A stretch of 64,000 nucleotides of DNA from UKL13-2 sp043773745. GTDB taxonomy: Bacteria > Pseudomonadota > Gammaproteobacteria > Burkholderiales > Usitatibacteraceae. The number at the start of each line of letters is the position of its first letter. The first letter of the stretch is position 1. Where the stretch lies: the NCBI GenBank assembly GCA_043773745.1, contig JAYVEV010000033.1:62001-126000 (forward strand). Direction: 5' to 3'. The notes beneath the pieces are model-generated. The model was not told the origin of the DNA. It saw only the letters and a list, made by a program, of their open reading frames with translations, and made no database searches. Both the position numbers and the translations under genes were made by a program. This document shows, piece after piece, positions 34,496-42,924 of this stretch.

Positions 34496-35740
34496 TCAAC
34501 CGTACACGGGAAACTGTTTAGTCAGCGCATGCACGCGGGTTTTCACCGCTTCGATATTGGCCGCATCGCGCGGATTTTCCAGCACATCGGCAATCATATT
34601 GGCGGTAAGCTCGGCCTCGGCCTCTTTGAAACCACGCGTGGTCATCGCCGGTGAACCCAGACGAATCCCCGAAGTAACAAATGGTTTTTCAGGATCGTTC
34701 GGAATCGCATTTTTATTCACGGTGATATGGGCTTGGCCCAGCACTGTTTCTGCTTCCTTGCCAGTGATGGCTTTGGCACGTAAATCGACCAACATCACAT
34801 GCGATTCGGTACGATCCGACACAATCCGCAGCCCACGTTTTTTCAGGGTCTCCGCCAGCACATGCGCATTCTTCAGAACCTGCGCCTGATACATCTTGAA
34901 CTCAGGTTGCAGCGCCTCGTGAAAGGCCACCGCTTTGCCGGCGATTACATGCATCAGCGGTCCGCCCTGGATGCCAGGGAAAATTGCGGAATTGATCTTT
35001 TTTTCGTGTTCGGCTTTCATCAGAATAATGCCGCCGCGCGGGCCACGCAGCCCTTTGTGGGTCGTGGTGGTCACCACATCGGCATGTGGCACCGGATTCG
35101 GATAAACACCGCCCGCGATCAGCCCGGAGTAGTGCGCCATATCAACCATGAAATAAGCACCGACATCTTTGGCAATCTTAGAGAAACGCTCAAAATCAAT
35201 TTTGAGAGAATAAGCCGATGCGCCGGCCAGAATTAGCTTTGGTTTGGTCTCATGCGCCAAACGTTCCACCTGGTCATAATCAATCTCTTCTTTTGCATTC
35301 AAGCCGTACGCGACCGGCTTGAACCATTTGCCCGACATATTGAGCGGCATGCCATGTGTCAGGTGTCCACCTTCAGCCAAACTCATGCCGAGGAAGGTAT
35401 CGCCGGGATTCAGCAGGGCAAAAAACACCGCCTGGTTCGCCTGCGAGCCACTATTGGGCTGCACATTGGCCGCTTCAGCACCGAACAGTTTTTTAACCCG
35501 ATCAATCGCCAGTGTTTCGACCACATCAACAAACTCACAGCCGCCGTAATAACGCTTGCCGGGATAACCTTCAGCGTATTTATTGGTGAGTTGGCTACCC
35601 TGCGCTTCCATCACAGCAGGGCTGGTGTAATTTTCAGAAGCGATCAGCTCGATATGGTCTTGCTGGCGCTGATTTTCATGGGTAATTGCGGTGTACAGCT
35701 CAGGATCAACAGTTTGAATGGTGGCTTGGCGTGAGAACAT
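34496..35740 (-). CDS. glyA: Serine hydroxymethyltransferase
   Basis: A 414-residue PLP enzyme making glycine and 5,10-methylene-tetrahydrofolate from serine. I chose the ATG at 35740 (MFSRQATIQTVDPELY) since family members begin that way; the upstream 27 codons are non-conserved. Visible blocks: ELIASENYTSPAVMEAQGSQ, KYAEGYPGKRYYGGCE, PNSGSQANQAVF, and the PLP lysine in TTTTHKGLRGPRGG. It heads the long minus-strand block with nrdR and the riboflavin genes. Confidence 0.97.
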   Translation of the reverse strand: MFSRQATIQTVDPELYTAITHENQRQQDHIELIASENYTSPAVMEAQGSQLTNKYAEGYPGKRYYGGCEFVDVVETLAIDRVKKLFGAEAANVQPNSGSQANQAVFFALLNPGDTFLGMSLAEGGHLTHGMPLNMSGKWFKPVAYGLNAKEEIDYDQVERLAHETKPKLILAGASAYSLKIDFERFSKIAKDVGAYFMVDMAHYSGLIAGGVYPNPVPHADVVTTTTHKGLRGPRGGIILMKAEHEKKINSAIFPGIQGGPLMHVIAGKAVAFHEALQPEFKMYQAQVLKNAHVLAETLKKRGLRIVSDRTESHVMLVDLRAKAITGKEAETVLGQAHITVNKNAIPNDPEKPFVTSGIRLGSPAMTTRGFKEAEAELTANMIADVLENPRDAANIEAVKTRVHALTKQFPVYG

Positions 35741-35849
35741 GGCGTCGGACTTTGGTGATGAGGATCGTGGGATAGCGCTTAAAATTGCGCTTTGTGATTG
35801 AAACTTCAGCAATTTTATCACGCCACCCCAGTTTCATCACTATCAACCA

Positions 35850-36764
35850 CTACCGGTTGTGGAGTTCCTTGCCGTCGGCCCCAACCCCCAGATAGTGCGC
35901 ACCACAGTCGGCCAACCACGCCGCGCCGCTGTGCTTTTCTTGACCGCCTCCCCTGAGCATGGCAATTGTCGCAATACTGCCCGCTACCAGACAGCTTGAT
36001 GCGAGCACAGTTACGCTTTGCAGCCCGGCTACCGATTCACCCGTTTTGGGATTGAGGATATGTGAGTAGCGCCTGCCTTCAAAATCCAGATAGCGTTCAT
36101 AGTCGCCACTGGTCGCAACCGCGCCGGAAACAATCGGCAGGGTCGCTAATAGTCTGCGGTCATCACGCGGGTGGTGAATACCGAGCTGCCACGGCTCACC
36201 ATGGGCATGGGGCCCCGTAACGACCACATCGCCACCCAGATTCACGAACCCGTGCCGCACGCCGTATGACAGCAGCACTGCCGCCGCGCGATCAGCCGCA
36301 TATTCCTTGCCGAAGCCGCCAAAATCAATTTCCATACCGGCCAGAGGCAGATAAACAGTGGTTGATGCTTTAGTGGATGACCTCTCCACTTGTGCCCAGC
36401 CAATGAGCGGTAGCAGCGGGGCAATTTCCGCTGATGTCGGCGGCCGCTCTGCCTTGAAATTCCAAACCCGGCGCAACACGCCTGATGTGATATCAAACAG
36501 CCCGTCCGACTGGCGATAACAGGCATCGGCAAAGTCTAATAACTGCGCGGTCTCGGCGTCCACTTCGACACTGTTTATACCCGCAGCATGATTGAGTTGC
36601 GAAACCACACTATCGTCGCGATAGCGAGAATACCTGGCTTCAATTCGCTGCACTTCGGTAATTGCCGCTTGCGCGACAAGCTCAGCCTCGCCACTCGAAG
36701 CAGCGTAGAGCTCGATCAGGTTGTCGCACGCCATGGCGCGAAATGGGTAGGTATAGCGTTGCAT
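35850..36764 (-). CDS. apbE: FAD:protein FMN transferase (ApbE family)
   Basis: A protein of about 304 residues of the ApbE/Ftp family, which moves FMN from FAD to a Ser/Thr of target proteins. Conserved parts: MACDNLIEL near the start, ARYSRYRDDSVVSQLN, DACYRQSDGLFDIT, IDFGGFGKEYAADRA, HGFVNLGGDVVV, SGAVATSGDYERYL, and SHILNPKTGESV. No signal peptide or lipobox is visible, unlike most proteobacterial ApbE, so it is probably cytoplasmic. Last gene of the operon with DUF3570, DUF4266 and the cytochrome gene. I start at the ATG 36764; a TTG at 36782 would add six residues. Confidence 0.92.
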   Translation of the reverse strand: MQRYTYPFRAMACDNLIELYAASSGEAELVAQAAITEVQRIEARYSRYRDDSVVSQLNHAAGINSVEVDAETAQLLDFADACYRQSDGLFDITSGVLRRVWNFKAERPPTSAEIAPLLPLIGWAQVERSSTKASTTVYLPLAGMEIDFGGFGKEYAADRAAAVLLSYGVRHGFVNLGGDVVVTGPHAHGEPWQLGIHHPRDDRRLLATLPIVSGAVATSGDYERYLDFEGRRYSHILNPKTGESVAGLQSVTVLASSCLVAGSIATIAMLRGGGQEKHSGAAWLADCGAHYLGVGADGKELHNR

Positions 36765-36822
36765 GGAGCGAGTGTAATTCAACGCCGCAATAATCTAATG
36801 CCCGCAAGTGTTGCATTAAAAC

Positions 36823-38046
36823 TCAAAAACGGTGTGTGTAACCTGCGTTCACCAACACCGCCTGCAGCGGCTCAAACGTGGCAGTGCCACGACGGCCTAG
36901 TTTCCAACTACCTTGCTGGCGATAGATAGACAAACCCAGGTCCAATGAGTCAGCATCAGTCAGCTGGTAAATCACCTTGACCGATGGCTCGAACGAACCA
37001 AAGCTGGCTAAACGTTGATCACTTGATGTGTAGGCCGGCAACGGACGCGATTCAATCACCGGGCGATAAAAATCCGCTTTGGCTTGAGAGTAATAACGCA
37101 ATCCTAGCTCGACTTTCCATTGCTCATTCAATGTTTGCAACCAGCTACCCGCCACAGTGTGGGAACGTACGCCCCAGTCATCGCGATAGTAGCGATACTC
37201 GGCGGAGACCACCGCCTGCTGCGCCTGCAAGGTTCGTTTGTAGCGCGTCAACCATGCCCACTGCTCGCGCAAATCCGGTCGCGCATCGGCGGCAATGCTA
37301 ACCCGTGGCCCGGTCGGAAAAAACGCAATCGTCAGCCGATACGGATCATTCAGGTAGCCGGTTGCTCTGGTGTAGGCAAGATTACTTTGCACCAGCGAAA
37401 AACGATCAAGCAATTGGGTGACACCAAACAAATATTCCCGCGATTCGCGGCGCTCGTTTAAAGATTGATTGGTGGTCGAACGCACCCGATCATTGCTCGA
37501 ACCATAGCCTAGCGCGAACGTGGTATTGCGCTCGTTAAAATCATAAGTGGCGTTGGCACCGGTCGCGTCCGAGCGATAATCTTTTTCCGATGATTGGGTG
37601 CGGGATACACTTAAGGTGCTCTCACCCCAGCGACGCTTTACTGAAACATCACCAGCTTTGCGATGATCGGTAATGGATGCGCCGGTATAGACTTGCACCG
37701 GCTTGCCGGTTTGATTCGACACAAAAATCGGCGATGCGCCGCTGACGATATCTAACGTGGCGCTCGCGCTGACTTCCCAATTTTCACCAATGGGCGATTT
37801 GATCCATACCACTGGCTCGGTGACTTTCATGCGATTGTGTGATTCGCGGTAATACAAATTACGTACCCCGAATACCGCGCCGACTGGCAGCAGTGACGTC
37901 ATGAGGGCAGGTTGTGGCGCAGTAGTCGTGGCTGCCGGTTCTTCAGCCGCACTTTGTAACGGAATGGCGACGATCGGTAGCGCCATCGCGGCCGTCATCA
38001 GTGCGGTCAGCGCATTTATGGTTGTTTCTTTTTTATTATTAATCAA
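36823..38046 (-). CDS. DUF3570 outer-membrane beta-barrel protein
   Basis: A 407-residue secreted protein: signal peptide (TALMTAAMALPIVAIPLQSAA), a short Thr/Pro-rich linker, then about 350 residues of alternating beta strands ending in GYTHRF with C-terminal Phe, the mark of an outer-membrane barrel. The strands and the NLYYRESHNRMKVTEPVVW start match DUF3570. At residues 99-105 it has DIVSGAS, which fits the ApbE flavinylation motif [DN]-x-x-[ST]-G-A-[ST] (FMN acceptor would be S105). It is encoded right before apbE and after a DUF4266 lipoprotein. Start is TTG at 38046; RBS weak. Function unknown. Confidence 0.85.
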   Translation of the reverse strand: MINNKKETTINALTALMTAAMALPIVAIPLQSAAEEPAATTTAPQPALMTSLLPVGAVFGVRNLYYRESHNRMKVTEPVVWIKSPIGENWEVSASATLDIVSGASPIFVSNQTGKPVQVYTGASITDHRKAGDVSVKRRWGESTLSVSRTQSSEKDYRSDATGANATYDFNERNTTFALGYGSSNDRVRSTTNQSLNERRESREYLFGVTQLLDRFSLVQSNLAYTRATGYLNDPYRLTIAFFPTGPRVSIAADARPDLREQWAWLTRYKRTLQAQQAVVSAEYRYYRDDWGVRSHTVAGSWLQTLNEQWKVELGLRYYSQAKADFYRPVIESRPLPAYTSSDQRLASFGSFEPSVKVIYQLTDADSLDLGLSIYRQQGSWKLGRRGTATFEPLQAVLVNAGYTHRF

Positions 38047-38118
38047 AGCTTAAACCCTATTATCCATGAGCTTTTTGAGGCATTTTTGGCTCAAACTCCG
38101 CGCCAGCACTTGATTTAA

Positions 38119-38343
38119 TCAGGTGCAGCCACAACCCCCACCGCCTGTTGCACGGCCACCAGCGGTGCCTTCTTTGCTTGCGTAGGTATGCTGGGTGATC
38201 TTTGAATTAGCGGAATCAGCATCAAACTGCATATCGGGCCTGGCGAGAATGCCCCGCTGCGTGGGCGACACATTGGCGCAGCCTGTCAACGCGATTGCCA
38301 CGCCCAGAACACATAGTGCACGAATGGAAATTTTCATTATCAT
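38119..38343 (-). CDS. DUF4266 small lipoprotein with GCGC tail
   Basis: A 74-residue lipoprotein: signal peptide ending in the lipobox ALTGC (MIMKISIRALCVLGVAIALTGC), then NVSPTQRGILARPDMQFDAD and a Gly/Ala-rich end with two vicinal-type cysteines (GGGGCGCT). This layout is that of DUF4266, whose genes pair with DUF3570. The likely start is the ATG at 38343 or 38337; the frame can extend to 38367, which would overlap the cytochrome stop. The C-terminal CGC is unexplained; it might bind a cofactor, metal or heme edge. Confidence 0.8.
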   Translation of the reverse strand: MIMKISIRALCVLGVAIALTGCANVSPTQRGILARPDMQFDADSANSKITQHTYASKEGTAGGRATGGGGCGCT

Positions 38344-38363
38344 GGCTTCGCGGTTAATGGTTA

Positions 38364-39980
38364 TCAAGGCTGGAATACGGAAAACCCAACCGGTGCAGTG
38401 CCGGCATTATTAAGCACGGTGGGCGCACCGCCGCCTGCACTCATCAGCCATACCGTCAGGGTACCGTCGGCGCGCAGCCAGACAATATCCATAATACCGT
38501 CGCCATCCAAATCACCGGCCGCGTAAAACTGCCATGTGGGGTCAGTCACTGGCAAGCTACGCGTAACGGTTGCCACCACTAATGAACTTGGCGAACATGA
38601 AGCATTCGGATCATCTGGATTGGCGCCCGGGGTCGGCAGGACGTACCCTGCCGCATTTAGCGACATGAGTGATACGGCACCGGTCGTTGGGTTACGCATC
38701 AGAATATCGCCGCGCCGTCCGCCGGTGAAATCAGCGAATTTAAGCGCTTTGAAACCGGCAGGCACATCACCCACCAACAGGTTGGCGCAGGTACGGCTGG
38801 GCGTTGCCATCAGTGTGCGAATTTGATTGGCGGGGCTGATATAAATCATGTCGGCGGCACCATCGAAATTAATATCGGCTGCCCCCAGCAGCGTCCAATC
38901 TAACGGGGCTCCGCCACGCTTTCTGACTTGCGGCTGCACGCCGGTACCAAGATTGGTGAACCAAATATAGGAAACGCCAGTATCACCGGGACGATCAGGC
39001 GTAAAGCCGGTCCAACGAAACACCAAATCGCCCAGGCCGTCACCATCCAGATCCCCCACCGCTTGCACTAACCACGCCCGCTTGACATCGCGCAGTCTGG
39101 CATCAGTGTTTGGTAAAAAATCCGTCCAGGTTCGAATCTCGCCAAAGTCTCCCGGCAATAACAAATCCTGAATCGCCAGATCCGATTTACCGTTACCGGC
39201 AAAATCGGTCACCCCCGCCAGACGATAGCCTGGGCCGGGATCGATCATGGTGCTAAATGTAATTTGTCCAGCTGCCAGCTTGCCGCTTTGCATCTGTGCC
39301 GTTTGACCCACCACGGACCTTACTAAAATGGTGCTTTTGCCATCGCCTTCAATATCAATCCCACCGCGTTTTGACAGCGCGATAGGCGGAGGCGCGGAAA
39401 TGACGAAGCTGCGAATGACCTGGGTGGCGGCAGCATAGGTAACAGAACCTACCAGTCCGCCTCCTTGATTTGCTGAAATGGAGCAGATCCCAGGTAACCA
39501 CATCGTGATGGCGTTTCCGTTTAGTGAACAGATCGCTGGGGTCGTCATCGCAATGGTTACGGGTAAGCCCGATGTGGCGGTCGGGGTTGTAATGGTGAAT
39601 GTACCCTTTAAAATTGATTGGCTGGTCAAAATGGGAAAGGTAATAGTCTGTGCGGTAGGCCCCGGTGCGGGTGCGCCAATCGAAGCCAGATACGCGGCGA
39701 TATCGTTGATATTGGTTGACGTCAAAAAGCTCAAAAATAGCATTTGGCTAACGCCGCCGATTGCCGAGCTAATGACATCGGGCTTGCCGGCCCCCAGCAT
39801 GGCCCGTCCATCGGGCGTGCTTCCATGGCAAGACTGGCAATTTTGCTGATAAAGCGTTTTGCCGGCGGTGGCATTACCGACCTGCGCGACTGCCGCTGTT
39901 GACAGCAATGCCAGGCAGACTAGCACCGTTCCTGTGCACGGCAATGCCCGAAAAGTTTTGAATATACCTGCTACTTTCAT
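38364..39980 (-). CDS. Secreted c-type cytochrome fused to FG-GAP/VCBS repeats
   Basis: A 538-residue exported protein. A signal peptide ends near AVAQ. A cytochrome c domain follows, with heme site NCQSCHG (C48, C51, H52) and likely Met80 as the sixth ligand, ending in DIAAYLAS. Residues 110-205 look like an Ig-type beta domain with three cysteines. From residue 205 six FG-GAP/VCBS-like blade repeats appear, with Asp-rich turns such as DIEGDGKST, DFAGNGKSD, DLDGDGLGD, DINFDGAAD, DFTGGRRGD and DLDGDGIMD, which form a calcium-binding propeller. First gene of the operon leading to DUF4266, DUF3570 and apbE. The fusion is uncommon; its partner is unknown. Confidence 0.88.
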   Translation of the reverse strand: MKVAGIFKTFRALPCTGTVLVCLALLSTAAVAQVGNATAGKTLYQQNCQSCHGSTPDGRAMLGAGKPDVISSAIGGVSQMLFLSFLTSTNINDIAAYLASIGAPAPGPTAQTITFPILTSQSILKGTFTITTPTATSGLPVTIAMTTPAICSLNGNAITMWLPGICSISANQGGGLVGSVTYAAATQVIRSFVISAPPPIALSKRGGIDIEGDGKSTILVRSVVGQTAQMQSGKLAAGQITFSTMIDPGPGYRLAGVTDFAGNGKSDLAIQDLLLPGDFGEIRTWTDFLPNTDARLRDVKRAWLVQAVGDLDGDGLGDLVFRWTGFTPDRPGDTGVSYIWFTNLGTGVQPQVRKRGGAPLDWTLLGAADINFDGAADMIYISPANQIRTLMATPSRTCANLLVGDVPAGFKALKFADFTGGRRGDILMRNPTTGAVSLMSLNAAGYVLPTPGANPDDPNASCSPSSLVVATVTRSLPVTDPTWQFYAAGDLDGDGIMDIVWLRADGTLTVWLMSAGGGAPTVLNNAGTAPVGFSVFQP

Positions 39981-40361
39981 TGTTACGACCTTGGCTTTAA
40001 CCCGAAAATATTTTACGGCTGATGGCAGTTTTCAGATTCATCCATCAATATTTGATTCTAGGTAAGAAACGCGCGCCGTCTGCGGTGTGCTGACCCATAA
40101 CAGTACCAATTATGTAACAAACTACAACAGTCGTTAACCAGCAATACTTTCAAAATCATTATTGATCGAATATAACGAGGATACGCCCGCTGATTTGCTG
40201 ATTTGCTGATTTGCTGATTTGCATCAATATATATTAATCATGTCGGCATCGCGCCAGGCACGGAAAGAAAAGAAACTTACTATTTATACCTACAGGCGAT
40301 ATAAGTACAAAACGACAAACAAAACAGCATTCCATTTTGCAACGAATAACGGGAGCTTCCA
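39981..40361. other. Divergent intergenic region between the cytochrome and TRAP operons
   Basis: A 381-base AT-rich gap with the starts of both operons at its ends. It holds the octamer repeat at 40191-40222 and a good Shine-Dalgarno GGGAG (40351-40355) before the GTG start of the TRAP small permease. I see no defined operator or transcription start. No gene is visible in it. Confidence 0.55.
40191..40222. repeat. Tandem octamer repeat, four copies of TGATTTGC
   Basis: Four exact head-to-tail copies at 40191-40198, 40199-40206, 40207-40214 and 40215-40222, with a preceding GC that extends the array by two bases. It is 140 bases upstream of the TRAP small permease start and 211 bases upstream of the cytochrome start. 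Pure octamer arrays can change length by slipped-strand replication. Confidence 0.9.
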
Positions 40362-40973
40362 GTGCCAGCACTACTAAAAATATCCCAACTGATCGATAGC
40401 CTCAACAATCGTATTGGCAGACTGGCCTACTGGTTGACACTGGCTGCTGTGCTGGTGAGCTCGGGCAATGCCGTGATTCGATCCTTATTCGATACAAGCT
40501 CGAATGCCTGGCTGGAATTGCAGTGGTACCTGTTTTCAGCGGTGTTCCTGCTATGCGGTGGCTATGCGCTGCTGCATAACGCGCATGTACGAATCGATGT
40601 GATTTACACCCACTGGTCACGGCGCACGCAGCTGTGGATTGATATTTTCGGCACCCTGTTTTTTTTGCTGCCGATGGCGATATTAATCATGATTTTGTCA
40701 TGGCCGGTTTTCATCAACGCTTATGTCGGCAATGAGGTTTCCTCCAACTCTGGTGGCTTGGTGATATGGCCGGCGCGCTTGCTGCTGCCGATCGGGTTTT
40801 TCCTACTGACCTTGCAGGGCCTCTCGGAATTGATCAAGCGTATCGCCATACTGCGCGGCCTGATCCCCGATCCGACGCTCGATGATGGCGGCATTTCAGC
40901 TGAGGAAGAGCTTGCGCAGGCCATTTTGGCGGCGCGCGAAAAAGAGTTGCTCGATGGCAAAGCGGTCGTCTGA
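40362..40973 (+). CDS. TRAP transporter small permease (DctQ family)
   Basis: A 203-residue membrane protein with four transmembrane helices and the conserved DctQ tract in NAWLELQWYLFSAVFLLCGGYALLHNAHVRID (seen as ELQWYLFSAVF and NAHVRID). The C-terminus is soluble and acidic. It starts at a GTG preceded by GGGAG. With the large permease 38 bases downstream it forms the secondary transporter part of a TRAP system driven by the sodium gradient. The length and the WPVFI.. region fit the mannitol/chloroaromatic (COG4665-like) group. Confidence 0.92.
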   Translation: MPALLKISQLIDSLNNRIGRLAYWLTLAAVLVSSGNAVIRSLFDTSSNAWLELQWYLFSAVFLLCGGYALLHNAHVRIDVIYTHWSRRTQLWIDIFGTLFFLLPMAILIMILSWPVFINAYVGNEVSSNSGGLVIWPARLLLPIGFFLLTLQGLSELIKRIAILRGLIPDPTLDDGGISAEEELAQAILAAREKELLDGKAVV

Positions 40974-41010
40974 ACATAATCGAACCATAAAATAACGAGA
41001 CAGACTCCCA

Positions 41011-42879
41011 ATGACCCAACTCATTATTCACAATATGGCGCCGTTGATGTTTATCGGGCTGTTCATTTTTTTGTTGCTTGGCTATCCCGTCGCCTTTGCC
41101 TTGGCGGCAAACGGTATTGTCTTTGGGCTGATCGGTATTGAGCTTGGGCTGCTATCACCCGCACTGTTCCAGGCATTGCCCGAGCGCATCTGGGGCGTGA
41201 TGTCCAACGATACGTTGCTGGCAATCCCTTTCTTTACATTCATGGGGTTAATCCTGGAACGAAGCGGCATGGCGGAGGATTTACTGGAGACCATCGGCCA
41301 GCTATTCGGCCCGGTGCGCGGCGGCTTAGCGTTCGCGGTGATTTTTGTCGGTGCGTTGCTGGCGGCAACCACCGGTGTGGTGGCCGCCTCGGTGATCTCG
41401 ATGGGTCTGATCTCACTGCCGATTATGTTGCGCTACGGCTATGACCGGCGACTGGCATCCGGCGTGATTGCGGCATCCGGCACGTTGGCGCAGATAATTC
41501 CGCCGTCGCTGGTACTCATTATCATGGCCGATCAGCTGGGCAAATCAGTGGGCGATATGTACGCTGGCGCGTTTATCCCTGGCCTGGTATTGGCTGGGCT
41601 TTATGCGGTGTACGTAGTCGGTGTCGCGATTATCAAACCTGCTTGGGTTCCGGCGCTGCCCATCGAAGCACGCACTTTTCGCGAGCCTGATGGCAGCAGC
41701 GGCTACACCTCGTTTACTTTATTGGCAGTCATCGCTCTTGCAGCGGGCATTTTGTTTGGAATGAATGCGGATGCTGCTGTCAGTGCGGTATTGGGCGTGA
41801 TGGGCAAAACCCTGCTCAATCCATTACAGACCGATCAAATCGTTGTCTCGGCGATGGTGGCGGGCTCCTTCCTTGCGCTGTTCGCTGCGCTGCTCAATAA
41901 ATGGCTCAAGCTTGGGTTCCTGTCGGCCATGGCCGAGCGCGTGACTTTTGTGCTGATGCCGCCACTGATGCTGATTTTTCTGGTGCTCGGCACCATCTTT
42001 GTCGGTGTCGCCACACCGACTGAGGGCGGCGCAATGGGCGCGACCGGCGCATTGATCATGGCGGTGGTGCGTGGTCGCCTGAATTTCAAATTGCTGAATC
42101 AAGCGATGGATTCCACCGCCAGGCTAACCGCCTTTGTGGTGTTTATTTTGATTGGCGCACGCGTGTTCAGCCTGACTTTCTATGGCGTCAATGGCCATGT
42201 CTGGGTAGAGGAATTGCTGGTCGGCTTGCCGGGCGGACAGACCGGCTTTTTGATTGTGGTGAATATTCTGGTATTCGTACTCGCGTTTTTCCTTGACTAC
42301 TTTGAATTAGCCTTCATCATTGTGCCGCTACTGGGCCCGGCAGCGGACAAGCTCGGCATCGATCTCATCTGGTTCGGCGTGTTGCTGGCGGTGAATATGC
42401 AAACCTCATTCATGCACCCGCCGTTCGGCTTTGCCCTATTCTATTTGCGCAGCGTAGCGCCCGCCAAAGATTACCTCGATCGTGTGACGCGAAAAATCAC
42501 TGCGCCGGTTACGACCGGGCAAATTTACTGGGGCGCATTACCGTTTGTGCTGATTCAGCTGGTGATGGTCGGGCTGGTTATTACGTTCCCGCAAATGGTG
42601 ATGGTTGATAAAGACAATACCGCAAAAATTGACCCCGCCAAAGTCGATGTGATGATGCAACCCAACGAACAGCCCAGTGAAGCGGAGCAAAAAAAGACTG
42701 ATGACAATAACAGCAGCGATTTAATGAAATCACTGGGCGGCACACCCGACAAGACGGAAACAAAACCAGCAACGAAAATGGAGGCCAAAACGGATGCCAA
42801 AGTTATACCGACAAAGGCAAAGACGGCAGCAGAAAAAGCCGCCGATGATATTGAGAAGCAGCTGGGCGGCGTCAAGTAA
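41011..42879 (+). CDS. TRAP transporter large permease (DctM family), long form
   Basis: A 622-residue protein, compared with about 430 for a typical DctM. The DctM core blocks are visible: FFTFMGLILERSGMAEDLL, GLISLPIMLRYGYDRRLASG, GTLAQIIPPSLVLIIM and VATPTEGGAMGATGALI. An extra stretch of about 90 residues with two helices (about residues 215-305) lies in the middle. A 70-residue hydrophilic Lys/Glu/Thr-rich tail (MMQPNEQPSEAEQKK to IEKQLGGVK) ends the protein. This resembles the long COG4664-type permeases for 2-oxo acids. The matching binding protein is encoded on the other strand at 43704-44855. Confidence 0.92.
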   Translation: MTQLIIHNMAPLMFIGLFIFLLLGYPVAFALAANGIVFGLIGIELGLLSPALFQALPERIWGVMSNDTLLAIPFFTFMGLILERSGMAEDLLETIGQLFGPVRGGLAFAVIFVGALLAATTGVVAASVISMGLISLPIMLRYGYDRRLASGVIAASGTLAQIIPPSLVLIIMADQLGKSVGDMYAGAFIPGLVLAGLYAVYVVGVAIIKPAWVPALPIEARTFREPDGSSGYTSFTLLAVIALAAGILFGMNADAAVSAVLGVMGKTLLNPLQTDQIVVSAMVAGSFLALFAALLNKWLKLGFLSAMAERVTFVLMPPLMLIFLVLGTIFVGVATPTEGGAMGATGALIMAVVRGRLNFKLLNQAMDSTARLTAFVVFILIGARVFSLTFYGVNGHVWVEELLVGLPGGQTGFLIVVNILVFVLAFFLDYFELAFIIVPLLGPAADKLGIDLIWFGVLLAVNMQTSFMHPPFGFALFYLRSVAPAKDYLDRVTRKITAPVTTGQIYWGALPFVLIQLVMVGLVITFPQMVMVDKDNTAKIDPAKVDVMMQPNEQPSEAEQKKTDDNNSSDLMKSLGGTPDKTETKPATKMEAKTDAKVIPTKAKTAAEKAADDIEKQLGGVK

Positions 42880-42924
42880 TTTAAGATACGCTATCGCTGC
42901 TTTTACCTCAGGGAGAGCAACGAT

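Noticed and set aside
34476..36000. FMN riboswitch upstream of the riboflavin genes
   Set aside because: I looked for the conserved RFN blocks before ribD, ribE, ribB and glyA and did not see them; the genes are mostly overlapping with no leader of suitable length.
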